Source: an uncultured Bacilli bacterium
GTDB lineage: Bacteria; Bacillota_I; Bacilli_A; RF39; UBA660
Assembly: GCA_944329365.1 (NCBI GenBank)
Contig: CALVIC010000009.1
Coordinates: 1 to 46,639 of the forward strand
Reading direction: 5' to 3'
Length of the DNA: 46,639 bases
Of the stretch, positions 33,884 to 45,234 are shown piece after piece (position 1 is the stretch's first letter; each line of letters starts with the position of its first letter). The notes below the pieces were generated by a model. The model made no database searches and was not told the DNA's origin. It saw only the letters and a list, made by a program, of their open reading frames with translations. The position numbers and the translations under genes were made by a program.

Positions 33884-34582
33884 TTATAAATTCTTTTGTT
33901 TAGATTCTTGGTTGTCTATAATGATCTGGGTCACTTTTTTTATACATTTATTAATGTCAAATTCTTCGTCTTCAATATGTGGTTTGACGTTTTTATCCAT
34001 ATAATCATAATGATATTCTTGAACGAGTCTTAAAAGCTGGACGGTTTCTGATTCGTTTAAGTCATTTGCAAAGTCAATACTAAACAATATTCTAAGAGAA
34101 TTTTCTTCATATTTAGGCATTGTATGATTATCTTTATGACTTTGATTTGCTAAAAGTTCTGTGGCTGGATAGTTATTTAAATAATTATTTATCACTTTAG
34201 TGCTAGAGTAATCTTCTTTAGGAAGGCAATTTATGAAATAGTATAGTTTTTCGTAGGGGTCGGTTACATTATACTTTTCCATAAAAAGATAAAATAATTC
34301 TTGTTTTAAAATTGCATAATGAATGTTTTCAATAATTATACGGCTGCCTAATAAGATATCTGGTTTTTCTAATATATAAGGAGCAATTTCTTCGAGCTTT
34401 GGAAAAACCATAATATAATCAAGAGTTACTTCGTAGTTTAAATGTGTTTGGACTTCATCTAAGGCCAAAAGATTTTGAATGGTATCTTTAGATAAGATTC
34501 TTTTGTTTGTTAGAGATTCGAATACCTCTTTTTCTTTTTTCTTAATGATGTCTTCTAAAACTTGGTATTTATCTTTTTTCAT
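33884..34582 (-). CDS. Hypothetical protein A of a tandem paralogous pair
   Basis: A 232-residue soluble, mostly helical protein with EKYNVTDPYEKLYYFINCLPKEDYSS at ~107-132 and LNNYPATELL after it. The shared block is the same in the downstream gene and is also nearly identical at the DNA level over ~20 bases (34245-34268 versus 33563-33585). I do not know the family. AAGAAGGAAAC precedes the ATG. It is divergent from the RNase J gene. Confidence 0.75.
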   Translation of the reverse strand: MKKDKYQVLEDIIKKKEKEVFESLTNKRILSKDTIQNLLALDEVQTHLNYEVTLDYIMVFPKLEEIAPYILEKPDILLGSRIIIENIHYAILKQELFYLFMEKYNVTDPYEKLYYFINCLPKEDYSSTKVINNYLNNYPATELLANQSHKDNHTMPKYEENSLRILFSIDFANDLNESETVQLLRLVQEYHYDYMDKNVKPHIEDEEFDINKCIKKVTQIIIDNQESKQKNL

Positions 34583-34674
34583 TTGTTTCCTTCTTTCTTT
34601 TCATGTATTTTAATGATTTTATGAGTAGGTGTCAAGAATAAATGCGGGAATTTTTAACAGCTTAGGAGGATAAC

Positions 34675-34703
34675 TTGCCATTTTATGAGAAAAAGTATAT
34701 AAT
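34675..34703 (+). promoter_or_regulatory. Promoter of rnj
   Basis: TTGCCA (34675-34680), 17 nt, TATAAT (34698-34703), about 40 bp ahead of the ATG. Confidence 0.7.
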
Positions 34704-34742
34704 TAGGTAGTCAGTTTTAAACTTTTTAGAAAGGAGTTTTTA

Positions 34743-36425
34743 ATGAAATTTGAAAAAGATGTAACTTACGTTTTCGCGATGGGTGGGCTTGGCGAAATCG
34801 GTAAGAATACGTATTGTATGATGCGTAATGATGAACTTATTATTACAGATGCCGGTGTTTATTTCCCTGGTGATGAGTTAATGGGTATTAATTATGTTAT
34901 TCCAGATTTTTCTTTTTTAAAGGAAAATGAGAGTAAGATAAAAGGTTTATTTATTACTCACGGTCATGAGGATCATATTGGGGCAATTCCATTTTTAGTA
35001 ACAATGGTCAATATCCCAGCTATATATGCACCTCATCAAGCAGCGGCTTTAATTAGAAAGAAATTAGAAGATAGAGGTATTAAATATAATAATGTTTATG
35101 CCTATGATGATGATAGTATTTATAAATTCAAAGAATTTCAAGTTGAGTTTTACAGGGTAACCCACTCTATTCCTGACGCTCACGGTATTATTATTAAGTC
35201 TAAAGACGGAACAATTATGACAACGGGCGATTTCAAGTTCGATTTGACACCTATTGGACCGCTTCCTGAACTTCACAAGATTGCAAAACTTGGAGCTGAA
35301 GGGGTTACGTTACTGATGAACGATAGTACAAATGCGATGAATAAAGGTACAAGTAACAGTGAGTCTTTAGTTAACAATGCTTTAGAACAGATATTTACAA
35401 AGAACCCAGATAGAAGGATTATAATCGCAACGTTCGCATCTAATATTTACAGGCTTAAGCATATTGTCGATACTTGTAAAAGACATGGAAGAAAGATTGT
35501 TACTTTCGGTAGAAGTATGGAAAATAATATCGAGATATCAATCGAAGGTGGTTATATTAAACACAAAGAGGTATTTATCACACCTGAGGAAGCTAAGAGA
35601 ATGGCTCCTGAGAAGGTATGTATTTTATGTACAGGTACTCAAGGTGAACCGCTTGCAGCTTTAAGTAGAATTGCGAATGGTACTTTTAGACAGATCAAAT
35701 TAACACAAGATGATATCGTTATTTTCTCATCTTCAGCAATTCCAGGAAATGCTTTAAGTATCGGTAGAACTATTAATAAGTTATATTTAAAAGGAGTTAC
35801 GGTTTATACTAACTCTGATTTGAAAGAAATTCATGCTTCTGGTCATGCGAATGAGGAAGAACTTAAATGGTTATTCCAACTTGCTAGGCCAAAATATTTA
35901 ATGCCATTCCACGGTGAATACAGAATGCTTAAGGCAAGTGCGGATATCGCAGTTAAATGTGGTATGCCAAGAGAAAATGCGTTTGTTTTAAGTAATGGTG
36001 ATGTTCTAGCAATGAAGGACCAAGTTATCAAATATGCTGGACATATTCATATCGGTAATAATTATGTCGATGGTAATCGTGTTGGCGATGTAAGTAATTC
36101 AGTTATGAAGGAACGTAAGACGATGGCCAATGATGGTATCGTAGTTGTAATTGCCAATATCGATGTTAAAAATAAAAAGTTGATTGGAACTCCTAATGTT
36201 ACAACTCGTGGTTTTGTTCTAGTTAACGACAATATCCAATTGCTTAAAAAGCTAGAAGGTATGGCTAAATGGGCCATTAACGATAAACTTAAAACTGACG
36301 CCGATTATGCGGATATAAAAAATGAAATTATCAGTACTATTTCTAGCTATATAAGTACTCATACAGGTAGAAGGCCTATTATTTTACCAGTAATTATGGA
36401 TATTAAAAAAAGCGTTAAATCATAA
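34743..36425 (+). CDS. rnj: Ribonuclease J
   Basis: A 560-residue metallo-beta-lactamase/beta-CASP ribonuclease with endo- and 5'-exonuclease activity in mRNA decay and rRNA maturation. Seen: GGLGEIGKNTY, the zinc motif HGHEDHIGAIP (73-83), TGDFKFD, the beta-CASP region FGRSMENNIEI, and the C-terminal HASGHANEEEL and PFHGEYRML. Length matches RNase J1/J2. The shotgun C-terminal dimerisation domain is present (TRGFVLVNDN ... HTGRRPIILPVIMD). AAAGGAG precedes the ATG. A single copy is seen, so J1 versus J2 is not resolved. Confidence 0.95.
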   Translation: MKFEKDVTYVFAMGGLGEIGKNTYCMMRNDELIITDAGVYFPGDELMGINYVIPDFSFLKENESKIKGLFITHGHEDHIGAIPFLVTMVNIPAIYAPHQAAALIRKKLEDRGIKYNNVYAYDDDSIYKFKEFQVEFYRVTHSIPDAHGIIIKSKDGTIMTTGDFKFDLTPIGPLPELHKIAKLGAEGVTLLMNDSTNAMNKGTSNSESLVNNALEQIFTKNPDRRIIIATFASNIYRLKHIVDTCKRHGRKIVTFGRSMENNIEISIEGGYIKHKEVFITPEEAKRMAPEKVCILCTGTQGEPLAALSRIANGTFRQIKLTQDDIVIFSSSAIPGNALSIGRTINKLYLKGVTVYTNSDLKEIHASGHANEEELKWLFQLARPKYLMPFHGEYRMLKASADIAVKCGMPRENAFVLSNGDVLAMKDQVIKYAGHIHIGNNYVDGNRVGDVSNSVMKERKTMANDGIVVVIANIDVKNKKLIGTPNVTTRGFVLVNDNIQLLKKLEGMAKWAINDKLKTDADYADIKNEIISTISSYISTHTGRRPIILPVIMDIKKSVKS

Positions 36426-36435
36426 CGCTTTTTTC
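36407..36435 (+). terminator. Terminator after rnj
   Basis: AAAAAGCGTT ... AACGCTTTTT stem spanning the stop codon. The pilin gene converges on it from the other side. Confidence 0.8.
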
Positions 36436-36438
36436 GTG

Positions 36439-38047
<1,609 letters not shown>

Positions 38048-38063
38048 CTACCTTTCTTTATAA

Positions 38064-38092
38064 ATTATAACATTGCTTGAGTTTTTTGTGAA
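38064..38092 (-). promoter_or_regulatory. Promoter of eno
   Basis: Minus strand TTCACA (38087-38092), 17 nt, TATAAT (38064-38069), 25 bp before the eno ATG. Confidence 0.65.
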
Positions 38093-38173
38093 CTATAAAA
38101 GATTATTTTGACAGTTAATTTAGTTTTACATTCCATTTAGGTTATCTTTTTTTCTAAAATATTGATAAAAATA

Positions 38174-38202
38174 TTGTAATTTTTTAAATTTTATTGTATA
38201 CT
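38174..38202 (+). promoter_or_regulatory. Promoter of tRNA-Arg(UCU)
   Basis: TTGTAA (38174-38179), 17 nt, TATACT (38197-38202), 20 bp before the tRNA. Confidence 0.65.
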
Positions 38203-38222
38203 TGGTATGTCGCGTGAGTTAT

Positions 38223-38299
<77 letters not shown>

Positions 38300-38310
38300 C
38301 TTATGATTAT

Positions 38311-38336
38311 TAACCCTTTAATTAAAGGGTTTTTTC
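38311..38336 (+). terminator. Terminator after tRNA-Arg(UCU)
   Basis: AACCCTTTAATTAAAGGGTT palindrome followed by TTTTT. Confidence 0.85.
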
Positions 38337-38340
38337 ATAC

Positions 38341-38371
38341 AAAAAATTCAGTCTTTTGAACTGATTTTTTT
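38341..38371 (-). terminator. Terminator after the Nudix gene
   Basis: A-rich/T-rich arms around TCAGT ... ACTGA, with a T-run on the minus strand. Confidence 0.65.
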
Positions 38372-38765
38372 AAATGTTTTGAATTTTTCTTTTTAGAAAA
38401 TCGGTCATATATTCTGAATCTTTAGTAATCCACTTATAGGAGGTGTGCTCGAAGCTCAATTCGATGGCAGCTTTTTCTTTGTCTACTTCGATTAAAAAAT
38501 CTAGTTCGATAAAATGTGATTTGTTTCCATCTTTTTCTCTTATTTCATCATAAAAGTTGGTGATTTTAGGTTCACTAGTTAAATCATAATTTATTTCTTC
38601 TTTAAGCTCTCTTTTTAGGGCTTTGGTAATTGTTTCGCCATCTTCTAGGTGTCCACCTGGGAATTCCCAAGGAGAAGGATATGTTTCATCATAGTCTGCT
38701 CTTTCGACAATTAGATAGTGATCTTTTGATTTTAAGATTCCGGTTACGACAATTTCTGTTTTCAT
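38370..38765 (-). CDS. Nudix hydrolase (MutT-like)
   Basis: A ~131-residue Nudix protein with the full box GGHLEDGETITKALKRELKEEI (G-x5-E-x7-R-E-x2-E-E form) and the upstream PWEFPGGH typical of MutT/NUDT1-like enzymes, which remove damaged nucleotides such as 8-oxo-dGTP. Actual substrate is not shown. ATG 38765 is preferred: AAGGG is 9 nt upstream, whereas the ATG three codons earlier is only 1-2 nt from it. Confidence 0.85.
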   Translation of the reverse strand: MKTEIVVTGILKSKDHYLIVERADYDETYPSPWEFPGGHLEDGETITKALKRELKEEINYDLTSEPKITNFYDEIREKDGNKSHFIELDFLIEVDKEKAAIELSFEHTSYKWITKDSEYMTDFLKRKIQNI

Positions 38766-38860
38766 TTTTCTCATTCCCTTCTAGTTCTATTTTACATGAA
38801 ATTATAGAAATTAATAGCCTTTAGAAAATATTTGTTAAATTTTTTGTTTTCTGGTTATGA

Positions 38861-39643
<783 letters not shown>

Positions 39644-39650
39644 TTTAAGG

Positions 39651-39677
39651 GTTCCTCTTTTTTGAGGAACTTTTTTT
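39651..39677 (+). terminator. Terminator after the collagen-like gene
   Basis: GTTCCTC-TTTTTT-GAGGAAC followed by seven T. Confidence 0.9.
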
Positions 39678-39773
39678 ATGTGAAAGATATGTCACATTAT
39701 GTATTTTTGACTTTTTTTCAAATTAATTTCACATAAATTGGATATTCTAAAATTATAAAGGAGGAGTTTAGAG

Positions 39774-41414
39774 ATGAGAGAATCTAAGAAAAGTCATAAA
39801 ATTTTAATTATATTTGTCGCTTTGATATTAATTATAGGAATTTTGAGTATTATTTTTGGAAGGAGGATTTATAATAATTATTTAAAGAATGATGATGAGA
39901 TAAGTTTTGTCTATAGTGATGGGATTTATGAGGTAAATAAAGATGATGATACTTCGATATTCACTTCAGATTATCAAGATACAATTGAGAAGAAAATAGA
40001 TGAATTAAAGGATGATGGAAATTATACGATAGATAATCCACTTATCATCTACAATCCTTATGGAACTGGTAGTTTGTCTTATTATATTTATTATACTAGT
40101 GATGAGGATAGTCAGCTTTCATATAAGATAAGTACAGATGGGTACGATGATTTTGAAAGGGATTTGAGTAATGATTATTCTTTGGAGAAAGAATTTCAAT
40201 TAATTGGGTTTGTGCCTGGTGAGGTAAATGAGCTTACACTTAGGGAGACGAATAAGAATAATGAGGTTTTGGAAAAGACTTATGAAATAAAGACACCTAA
40301 GCTTAATGAGAATATCGATACGCAATTAGAGGTTACGGATGGCGATACGGAGGCGGAGTTAAGCGATGGGCTTTATACGGTTTTAGGTCATGATAAAAAT
40401 TATGCATCTAATATATATATTTATGATAATTCTGGTGTTTTAAGAGAGGAATTTGTCTTGGACGGATACCGAGCTGACAGGGTTATATTTGATGATGATT
40501 ATATGTATTATCCTTATAAAAAAAGAGGAATCATTAAGGTTAATAAATTAGGAAAGATTGTTAAATTTTACGATTTAGGTAATTATTCGATGCATCATGA
40601 TATGGTTTTGGATGATGATAAGTTGATTATTTTAGTTAACCAAGATAATACAGAAACTATTGAGGATACAGTTATAAGTTTAGATTTGGAAAGTGGCGAA
40701 GTTAAACAGCTTTTTGATATGAAGGACTTACTTCCTGAATTTTACGAAACAGCGGTTAATCCTGGAGAAAACAGTTATGGAACCGATACTTTAGATTGGA
40801 TTCATATAAATGCATTAAGCGTTATTGGTGACGACGTAGTTTTGAGTTCAAGAGAGCTTAGTACTATTATTTATGTCAGTGATTTTGAAAGTGATCCAAA
40901 GGTTAAATATTTGATTACTGATCCATCAATGGTAGAGGGAACTTCTTACGCTTCTCTACTCTATGAGAAAAAGGGAGATTTCGTTTCACATGCCGGACAA
41001 CATAGTATTACTTATTATAAGGACGATTCTTTAAAGAGTGGTGAGTATTATTTGTTTATGTTCAATAACAACTATGGAGCAGCAACGACTAGACCTGATT
41101 TTGAGTGGTCTAATTATCCTGGCGTTGGCAGTTATAACAAGGGAGAAACTTCTTATTTTTACGAATATTTAGTCAATGAAAACGATAAGAGTTATGAGCT
41201 TGTTAAATCATTTAGAGTTCCTTATTCGAGTATTGTAAGTAGTGTGGAGCTTATGGATAATGACAATATTGTAGTCGGCAGTGGTAAAGATAATTCTTTT
41301 ATAGAATACGATAATGAGGGAAATTTAATTAGACGATTTGATTATAGTGCGAAAAAATATGCTTACCGGGTGTTTAAGTATTCTTATGACAATTTATTTG
41401 AAAACGAAAAATAG
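39774..41414 (+). CDS. Membrane-anchored arylsulfate sulfotransferase (ASST)
   Basis: A 546-residue protein with an N-terminal membrane anchor (~9-28), an Ig-like N-domain (to ~180) and a beta-propeller. The ASST active-site set is present: His274/275 in SMHHDMVL, His344 in DWIHINAL, Arg360 in SSREL and His410 in AGQHSIT. ASST enzymes move a sulfate group directly from one phenolic sulfate ester to another phenol outside the cell, through a sulfated His, with no PAPS. In gut bacteria this changes drug and polyphenol conjugates. It has AAGGAGGAG before the ATG, stands alone with its own terminator, and has no dsb genes nearby. Confidence 0.88.
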   Translation: MRESKKSHKILIIFVALILIIGILSIIFGRRIYNNYLKNDDEISFVYSDGIYEVNKDDDTSIFTSDYQDTIEKKIDELKDDGNYTIDNPLIIYNPYGTGSLSYYIYYTSDEDSQLSYKISTDGYDDFERDLSNDYSLEKEFQLIGFVPGEVNELTLRETNKNNEVLEKTYEIKTPKLNENIDTQLEVTDGDTEAELSDGLYTVLGHDKNYASNIYIYDNSGVLREEFVLDGYRADRVIFDDDYMYYPYKKRGIIKVNKLGKIVKFYDLGNYSMHHDMVLDDDKLIILVNQDNTETIEDTVISLDLESGEVKQLFDMKDLLPEFYETAVNPGENSYGTDTLDWIHINALSVIGDDVVLSSRELSTIIYVSDFESDPKVKYLITDPSMVEGTSYASLLYEKKGDFVSHAGQHSITYYKDDSLKSGEYYLFMFNNNYGAATTRPDFEWSNYPGVGSYNKGETSYFYEYLVNENDKSYELVKSFRVPYSSIVSSVELMDNDNIVVGSGKDNSFIEYDNEGNLIRRFDYSAKKYAYRVFKYSYDNLFENEK

Positions 41415-41437
41415 TATGTGATTCATACTATTTTTTT
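41408..41437. terminator. Bidirectional terminator after the sulfotransferase gene
   Basis: ATAGTATG-TGATT-CATACTAT with T-run on the plus strand; the convergent 209-aa gene ends inside it. Confidence 0.75.
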
Positions 41438-42057
41438 ATGTTTTTACCAGTAAATTCAGCATTCCAAGAATCTTCTAGTTCGGCTAGTTCGGCTAGTTCA
41501 TCGTATTTATCGATTTCTTTTCTAAATGAATTTAGTTGATTTTTTTCATCTATTGTTTTTCTAAAGGCAGTTTCAACCATACTTATAATTTTATCTGTGT
41601 GCTGGGGATCATCAATGATATCGTGGTCTTGATAATGCCATATAATTCGATACCGAGAGTTAAATGGGATTTTTTCAAAGACTTCGTTTAAGATAATTTT
41701 TTCGGAATCTTTTTTGATTTTACCTTCAACATTTATTAAAATGTTATATATCTCTTCGTCTTTATCGTATTCAACGGTATAGTCTGGAACTCTACCTTCT
41801 TCTTTGGATTCTTCTTTTATTTCTAATTTTTTTGGTTTAGGGGGTAGCCAAACAGATATGCTTCTAGGTTTCGCAGATACTGGGTACCCTTCTCCTACTT
41901 CATGAATCTCATAGTTTTTATCTTCACCATATTCACTTTCGATATTTTTGATAACCTCAAGTTTTTCATCGCCAGATAGATTTTCTGGGCAGTAATATAT
42001 TTTTATTTTATCTTTTGTATATTCGATAGAAATTTCACCTTTTTTTATGTTATACAT
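41428..42057 (-). CDS. Hypothetical protein downstream of phosphoketolase
   Basis: A 209-residue soluble, acidic protein that I do not recognise. It has two similar-looking alpha/beta parts (TKDKIKIYYCPENLSGDEKLEVIKNIES near the start; YRIIWHYQDHDIIDDPQHTDKI later), joined by a Pro/Glu-rich linker (PPKPKKLEIKEESKEEG). The C-terminus has a short Ala-Glu-Leu repeat. It starts 12 bp after the phosphoketolase gene and is surely cotranscribed. A role linked to phosphoketolase is possible but not shown. Confidence 0.7.
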   Translation of the reverse strand: MYNIKKGEISIEYTKDKIKIYYCPENLSGDEKLEVIKNIESEYGEDKNYEIHEVGEGYPVSAKPRSISVWLPPKPKKLEIKEESKEEGRVPDYTVEYDKDEEIYNILINVEGKIKKDSEKIILNEVFEKIPFNSRYRIIWHYQDHDIIDDPQHTDKIISMVETAFRKTIDEKNQLNSFRKEIDKYDELAELAELEDSWNAEFTGKNIKK

Positions 42058-42069
42058 GTTTTTGTCCTC

Positions 42070-44397
42070 CTATTTGTTTTCCCATTTCCATTCTCTTATT
42101 TCTTCCATATCTTCACCATAATCTTGAATATAGCTATTATGTTTGATAAGCTGGTTTTCCATTTTTTCAATCAGATAAATACTTTTGCTTGTTTTATTTT
42201 TTAAATGATTGATAACATCGATGACTAAGTGATAGCGATCGATTTCGTTGCGCACACGCATATCAAATGGGGTTGTGATTGTTCCTTCTTCTTTGTAGCC
42301 ATGAACTGAGATATTGCGGTTATGACGCAGGTAAGTAAGTTCATGGATTAGGGATGGATAACCGTGATAGTTAAAGATAACTGGTTTGTCTTTAGTAAAC
42401 AAGTTATCATATTCTTCATCACTTAACCCGTGTGGATGATTTTTCTTAGATTCGAGTTTCATTAAATCGACAATATTTATACATCTTATTTTAACTTCAG
42501 GGAGTTCTTCGTTAAGGATGGAGATAGCGGCTAATGTTTCAATTGTTGGCGTATCACCACAGCAAGCCATGACGACGTCTGGTTCGTCTTCGTCATTACT
42601 GGCCCACTGCCATATTCCAAGGCCTTTTGTACAATGTTTGACTGCTTCGTCCATCGATAGCCACTGATAACTTGGATGTTTAGAGGCAACGATGGCATTA
42701 ATGTAATTTTTGGATTTTATGCAATGGTCAACGCATGATATTAGGCAATTGGCATCTGGTGGGAAATACATTCTGACTATGGATGCTTTTTTATTGGCTA
42801 AGTGGTCGATGAATCCCGGGTCTTGATGGGTATAACCGTTGTGGTCTTGCTGCCAAACGTTAGAGGTTAAGATGTAGTTTAGTGAGGCTATATCTTGTCT
42901 CCAAGAGATGTTATGACACATTTTAAGCCATTTGGCGTGCTGAGAAGCCATTGAGTCGATTACTCTAAGGAAGGCTTCATAACTAACAAACATGCCGTGT
43001 CTTCCGGTTAATAGATAGCCTTCAAGCATACCTTCACACAGGTGCTCGGAAAGATACGAGTCCATTATTCTTCCGTCTTTGGCTAAGTGATCATCTTTTG
43101 GTTTAAGATCAGCTTGCCAGTCACGGTTTTCAGCATCAAAGATACTATATAAGCGGTTGGACATAGCTTCATCTGGGCTAAATATTCTAAAGTTTTTATC
43201 ATTTTTTAGGTAAACATCTTTTAAATATTTACTTAGCTCAAGCATGTCCTGAGCCTTAACTGAGCCGCGTTCTTTGATGTCGACGGCGTATTTGCGAAAG
43301 TCTGGAAGGATTAAGTCTTTAAGAAGCAATCCCCCATTGGCATGAGGGTTTGACCCCATTCTTTTAGTTCCTTTAGGAACGAAGTCTTCAACCTCTTTGA
43401 TAATGTGACCATTTTTGTCAAATAGTTCTTCTGGATGATAGCTTTTTAACCATTCTTCGATTTGTTTAATGTGCTCGTCTGTGTCAGGCTGAATTGGAAC
43501 TTGATGGGCTCTAAAAGTGCCCTCTATCTGATTTTCGTCGACCATTTTAGGTCCGGTCCAGCCTTTAGGTGTTTTTAGGATAATCATTGGCCAGAATGGT
43601 CTTTTTGATTCACCGTTTTCTCTCGCGTTTTTCTGGATTTGTTTAATTTCTTTAATGGCTTTTGTGAGGGCTTGATGCATAATTTTGTGCATTATTTTTG
43701 GGTTATCACCTTCGACTAAGTATGGATGATAACCACAACCATAAAAGAAACTTCCAAGTTCAGAATTACTAATTCTAGAAAATACTGTAGGGTTGCTTAT
43801 TTTATAACCGTTTAGGTTCAAAATTGGTAATACAGCTCCATCTTTTTTGGGGTTTATAAATTTATTGGCGTGCCATGAGGTGGCAAGCGGACCTGTTTCA
43901 GCTTCACCATCTCCAATAACACAAGCCGCTATTAAGTCAGGGTTATCTAAAATGGCTCCGTAAGCGTGTGCTAGGGAGTAACCTAATTCCCCTCCTTCGT
44001 TAATAGAGCCTGGGGTTTCAGGGGCGGCATGTGATGGAATCCCACCAGGGAATGAGAACTGTTTAAATAGTTTTTTTAATCCTTCTTCATCTTGACTGAC
44101 ACTTGGATAAACTTCACTATATGTCCCCTCCAAATAAGTGTTAGCTACTGGACTATTGCCACCATGGCCTGGTCCAGAGATGTAAATCATATTTAGGTCA
44201 AACTCGTTTATCATCTGATTTAAATGAGTGTATATAAAATTTTGGGCAGGTACAGTCCCCCAGTGACCGACTATTTTTTTCTTGATATCTTTTCTAGTTA
44301 GCTTTCTTTTTAGTAGTGGATTATCAAGTAAGTAGAGCTGACAAGCTGATAAGTAATTAGCAGCTCTAAAGTATTTATCAATTATTTCAATATTCAT
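42070..44397 (-). CDS. xfp: Xylulose-5-phosphate/fructose-6-phosphate phosphoketolase
   Basis: A 775-residue thiamine-diphosphate enzyme that splits xylulose-5-P (and often fructose-6-P) to acetyl phosphate plus glyceraldehyde-3-P or erythrose-4-P. Seen: [11 protein letters not shown] near 44, the pattern ISGPGHGG (73-80), the ThDP-binding GDGEAETGP (162-170) with the following Asn, and the mid region [14 protein letters not shown]. Length is near the usual ~790-830. With acetate kinase it gives one ATP per acetyl phosphate. It has its own promoter and starts 120 bp from the bactofilin gene, divergently. Confidence 0.95.
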   Translation of the reverse strand: MNIEIIDKYFRAANYLSACQLYLLDNPLLKRKLTRKDIKKKIVGHWGTVPAQNFIYTHLNQMINEFDLNMIYISGPGHGGNSPVANTYLEGTYSEVYPSVSQDEEGLKKLFKQFSFPGGIPSHAAPETPGSINEGGELGYSLAHAYGAILDNPDLIAACVIGDGEAETGPLATSWHANKFINPKKDGAVLPILNLNGYKISNPTVFSRISNSELGSFFYGCGYHPYLVEGDNPKIMHKIMHQALTKAIKEIKQIQKNARENGESKRPFWPMIILKTPKGWTGPKMVDENQIEGTFRAHQVPIQPDTDEHIKQIEEWLKSYHPEELFDKNGHIIKEVEDFVPKGTKRMGSNPHANGGLLLKDLILPDFRKYAVDIKERGSVKAQDMLELSKYLKDVYLKNDKNFRIFSPDEAMSNRLYSIFDAENRDWQADLKPKDDHLAKDGRIMDSYLSEHLCEGMLEGYLLTGRHGMFVSYEAFLRVIDSMASQHAKWLKMCHNISWRQDIASLNYILTSNVWQQDHNGYTHQDPGFIDHLANKKASIVRMYFPPDANCLISCVDHCIKSKNYINAIVASKHPSYQWLSMDEAVKHCTKGLGIWQWASNDEDEPDVVMACCGDTPTIETLAAISILNEELPEVKIRCINIVDLMKLESKKNHPHGLSDEEYDNLFTKDKPVIFNYHGYPSLIHELTYLRHNRNISVHGYKEEGTITTPFDMRVRNEIDRYHLVIDVINHLKNKTSKSIYLIEKMENQLIKHNSYIQDYGEDMEEIREWKWENK

Positions 44398-44420
44398 GTT
44401 ATCCCCTCTATTCTTTTATA

Positions 44421-44450
44421 ATTATACCATGGTTTACAGAGGTTAAACAA
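44421..44450 (-). promoter_or_regulatory. Promoter of the phosphoketolase operon
   Basis: Minus strand TTGTTT (44445-44450), 18 nt, TATAAT (44421-44426), with the ATG at 44397. Confidence 0.55.
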
Positions 44451-44461
44451 GTTTTTTTAAT

Positions 44462-44490
44462 TTGACATGGTCTAAAGAAAAGTTTATACT
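44462..44490 (+). promoter_or_regulatory. Promoter of the mini-bactofilin pair
   Basis: TTGACA (44462-44467), 17 nt, TATACT (44485-44490); near-consensus sigma-A. Confidence 0.75.
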
Positions 44491-44516
44491 GTTATGTGCA
44501 AGGAGGATGAAAAAAA

Positions 44517-44843
44517 TTGCATGATGAATTAATATTTGAAGGAATAACATTGATTTTTGGAAACTGGACAATGCCAGTTAAAACAATTTTACCAAAAGGT
44601 TCAAACTGGGAGCATAGAGGCGAACTCATCTTTAGCGATGATGCAATAATCGATGGTGATTTAAAAGTTACTGGGCCTTTAGCTTTCGATGGTGATTTAT
44701 ACATTAATGGATCTATTACTTGCGAATCTAGTGTATTTTGCCGAGGTAAAGTATATGGAAACGGCAAGGTTAACTGTCCAAGATTATTTACTTTGGATGA
44801 AGATGCCGAAGTAAAAGTTAAGAATAAAGCTTTACTGAAATAG
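44517..44843 (+). CDS. Small bactofilin-like beta-helix protein 1
   Basis: A 108-residue protein. Repeating short strands with Gly-Asp turns (GELIFSDDAIIDGDLKVTGPLAFDGDLYINGSI) give the look of a right-handed beta-helix as in bactofilins, which are polymer-forming cytoskeletal proteins. It is shorter than most bactofilins (~120-200) and lacks a clear membrane-binding N-terminus. The start is TTG at 44517, ten nt after AGGAGG; nearby ATGs are out of frame and give only tiny ORFs. The second copy begins 20 bp downstream. Family assignment is by pattern only. Confidence 0.6.
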   Translation: MHDELIFEGITLIFGNWTMPVKTILPKGSNWEHRGELIFSDDAIIDGDLKVTGPLAFDGDLYINGSITCESSVFCRGKVYGNGKVNCPRLFTLDEDAEVKVKNKALLK

Positions 44844-44863
44844 GAAAAAGGAGATAATGATAA

Positions 44864-45190
44864 ATGAAAAACATAGAAAAAAATGAAGAAGGAAACGTTT
44901 TTATCAAGGATAAGGAAATGGTTATCGATAAAACAATAAATATTGATGGTGATTTACTTGCTTGCCATGATTTAACAATTGATGGTGGAGATGTTTTAGT
45001 AAGCGGAGATGTTTACGTAAAAGGAACATTAACACTTAAAAATGGTTCTCTTTTTATTGGAGGTTATTTATTTACCCCTAGACGAATTATTGAATATGGA
45101 TGTAATATAAAAGAGGGATATGAATTTGATGAAGAACCAGATATTAAAACTAATTCTAAATCATTTATTAAAAAATTGCTTAGAAAATAA
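44864..45190 (+). CDS. Small bactofilin-like beta-helix protein 2
   Basis: A 108-residue protein of the same length as the gene before it, with the same repeat type (KTINIDGDLLACHDLTIDGGDVLVSGDVYVKGTLTLKNGSLFIGGYL). A basic C-terminal tail (SFIKKLLRK) could touch membrane or nucleic acid. AAAGGAG is ~10 nt before the ATG. It is the second gene of a two-gene unit and ends in a terminator. The pair probably arose by duplication; whether they co-polymerise is unknown. Confidence 0.65.
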   Translation: MKNIEKNEEGNVFIKDKEMVIDKTINIDGDLLACHDLTIDGGDVLVSGDVYVKGTLTLKNGSLFIGGYLFTPRRIIEYGCNIKEGYEFDEEPDIKTNSKSFIKKLLRK

Positions 45191-45202
45191 GCAATTTTTT
45201 TA
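45174..45202 (+). terminator. Terminator of the mini-bactofilin pair
   Basis: AATTGCTTA-GAAAA-TAAGCAATT followed by T-run, overlapping the last codons. Confidence 0.85.
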
Positions 45203-45234
45203 TATAATTTTTTATTTTTACATTTGTGTGAATG

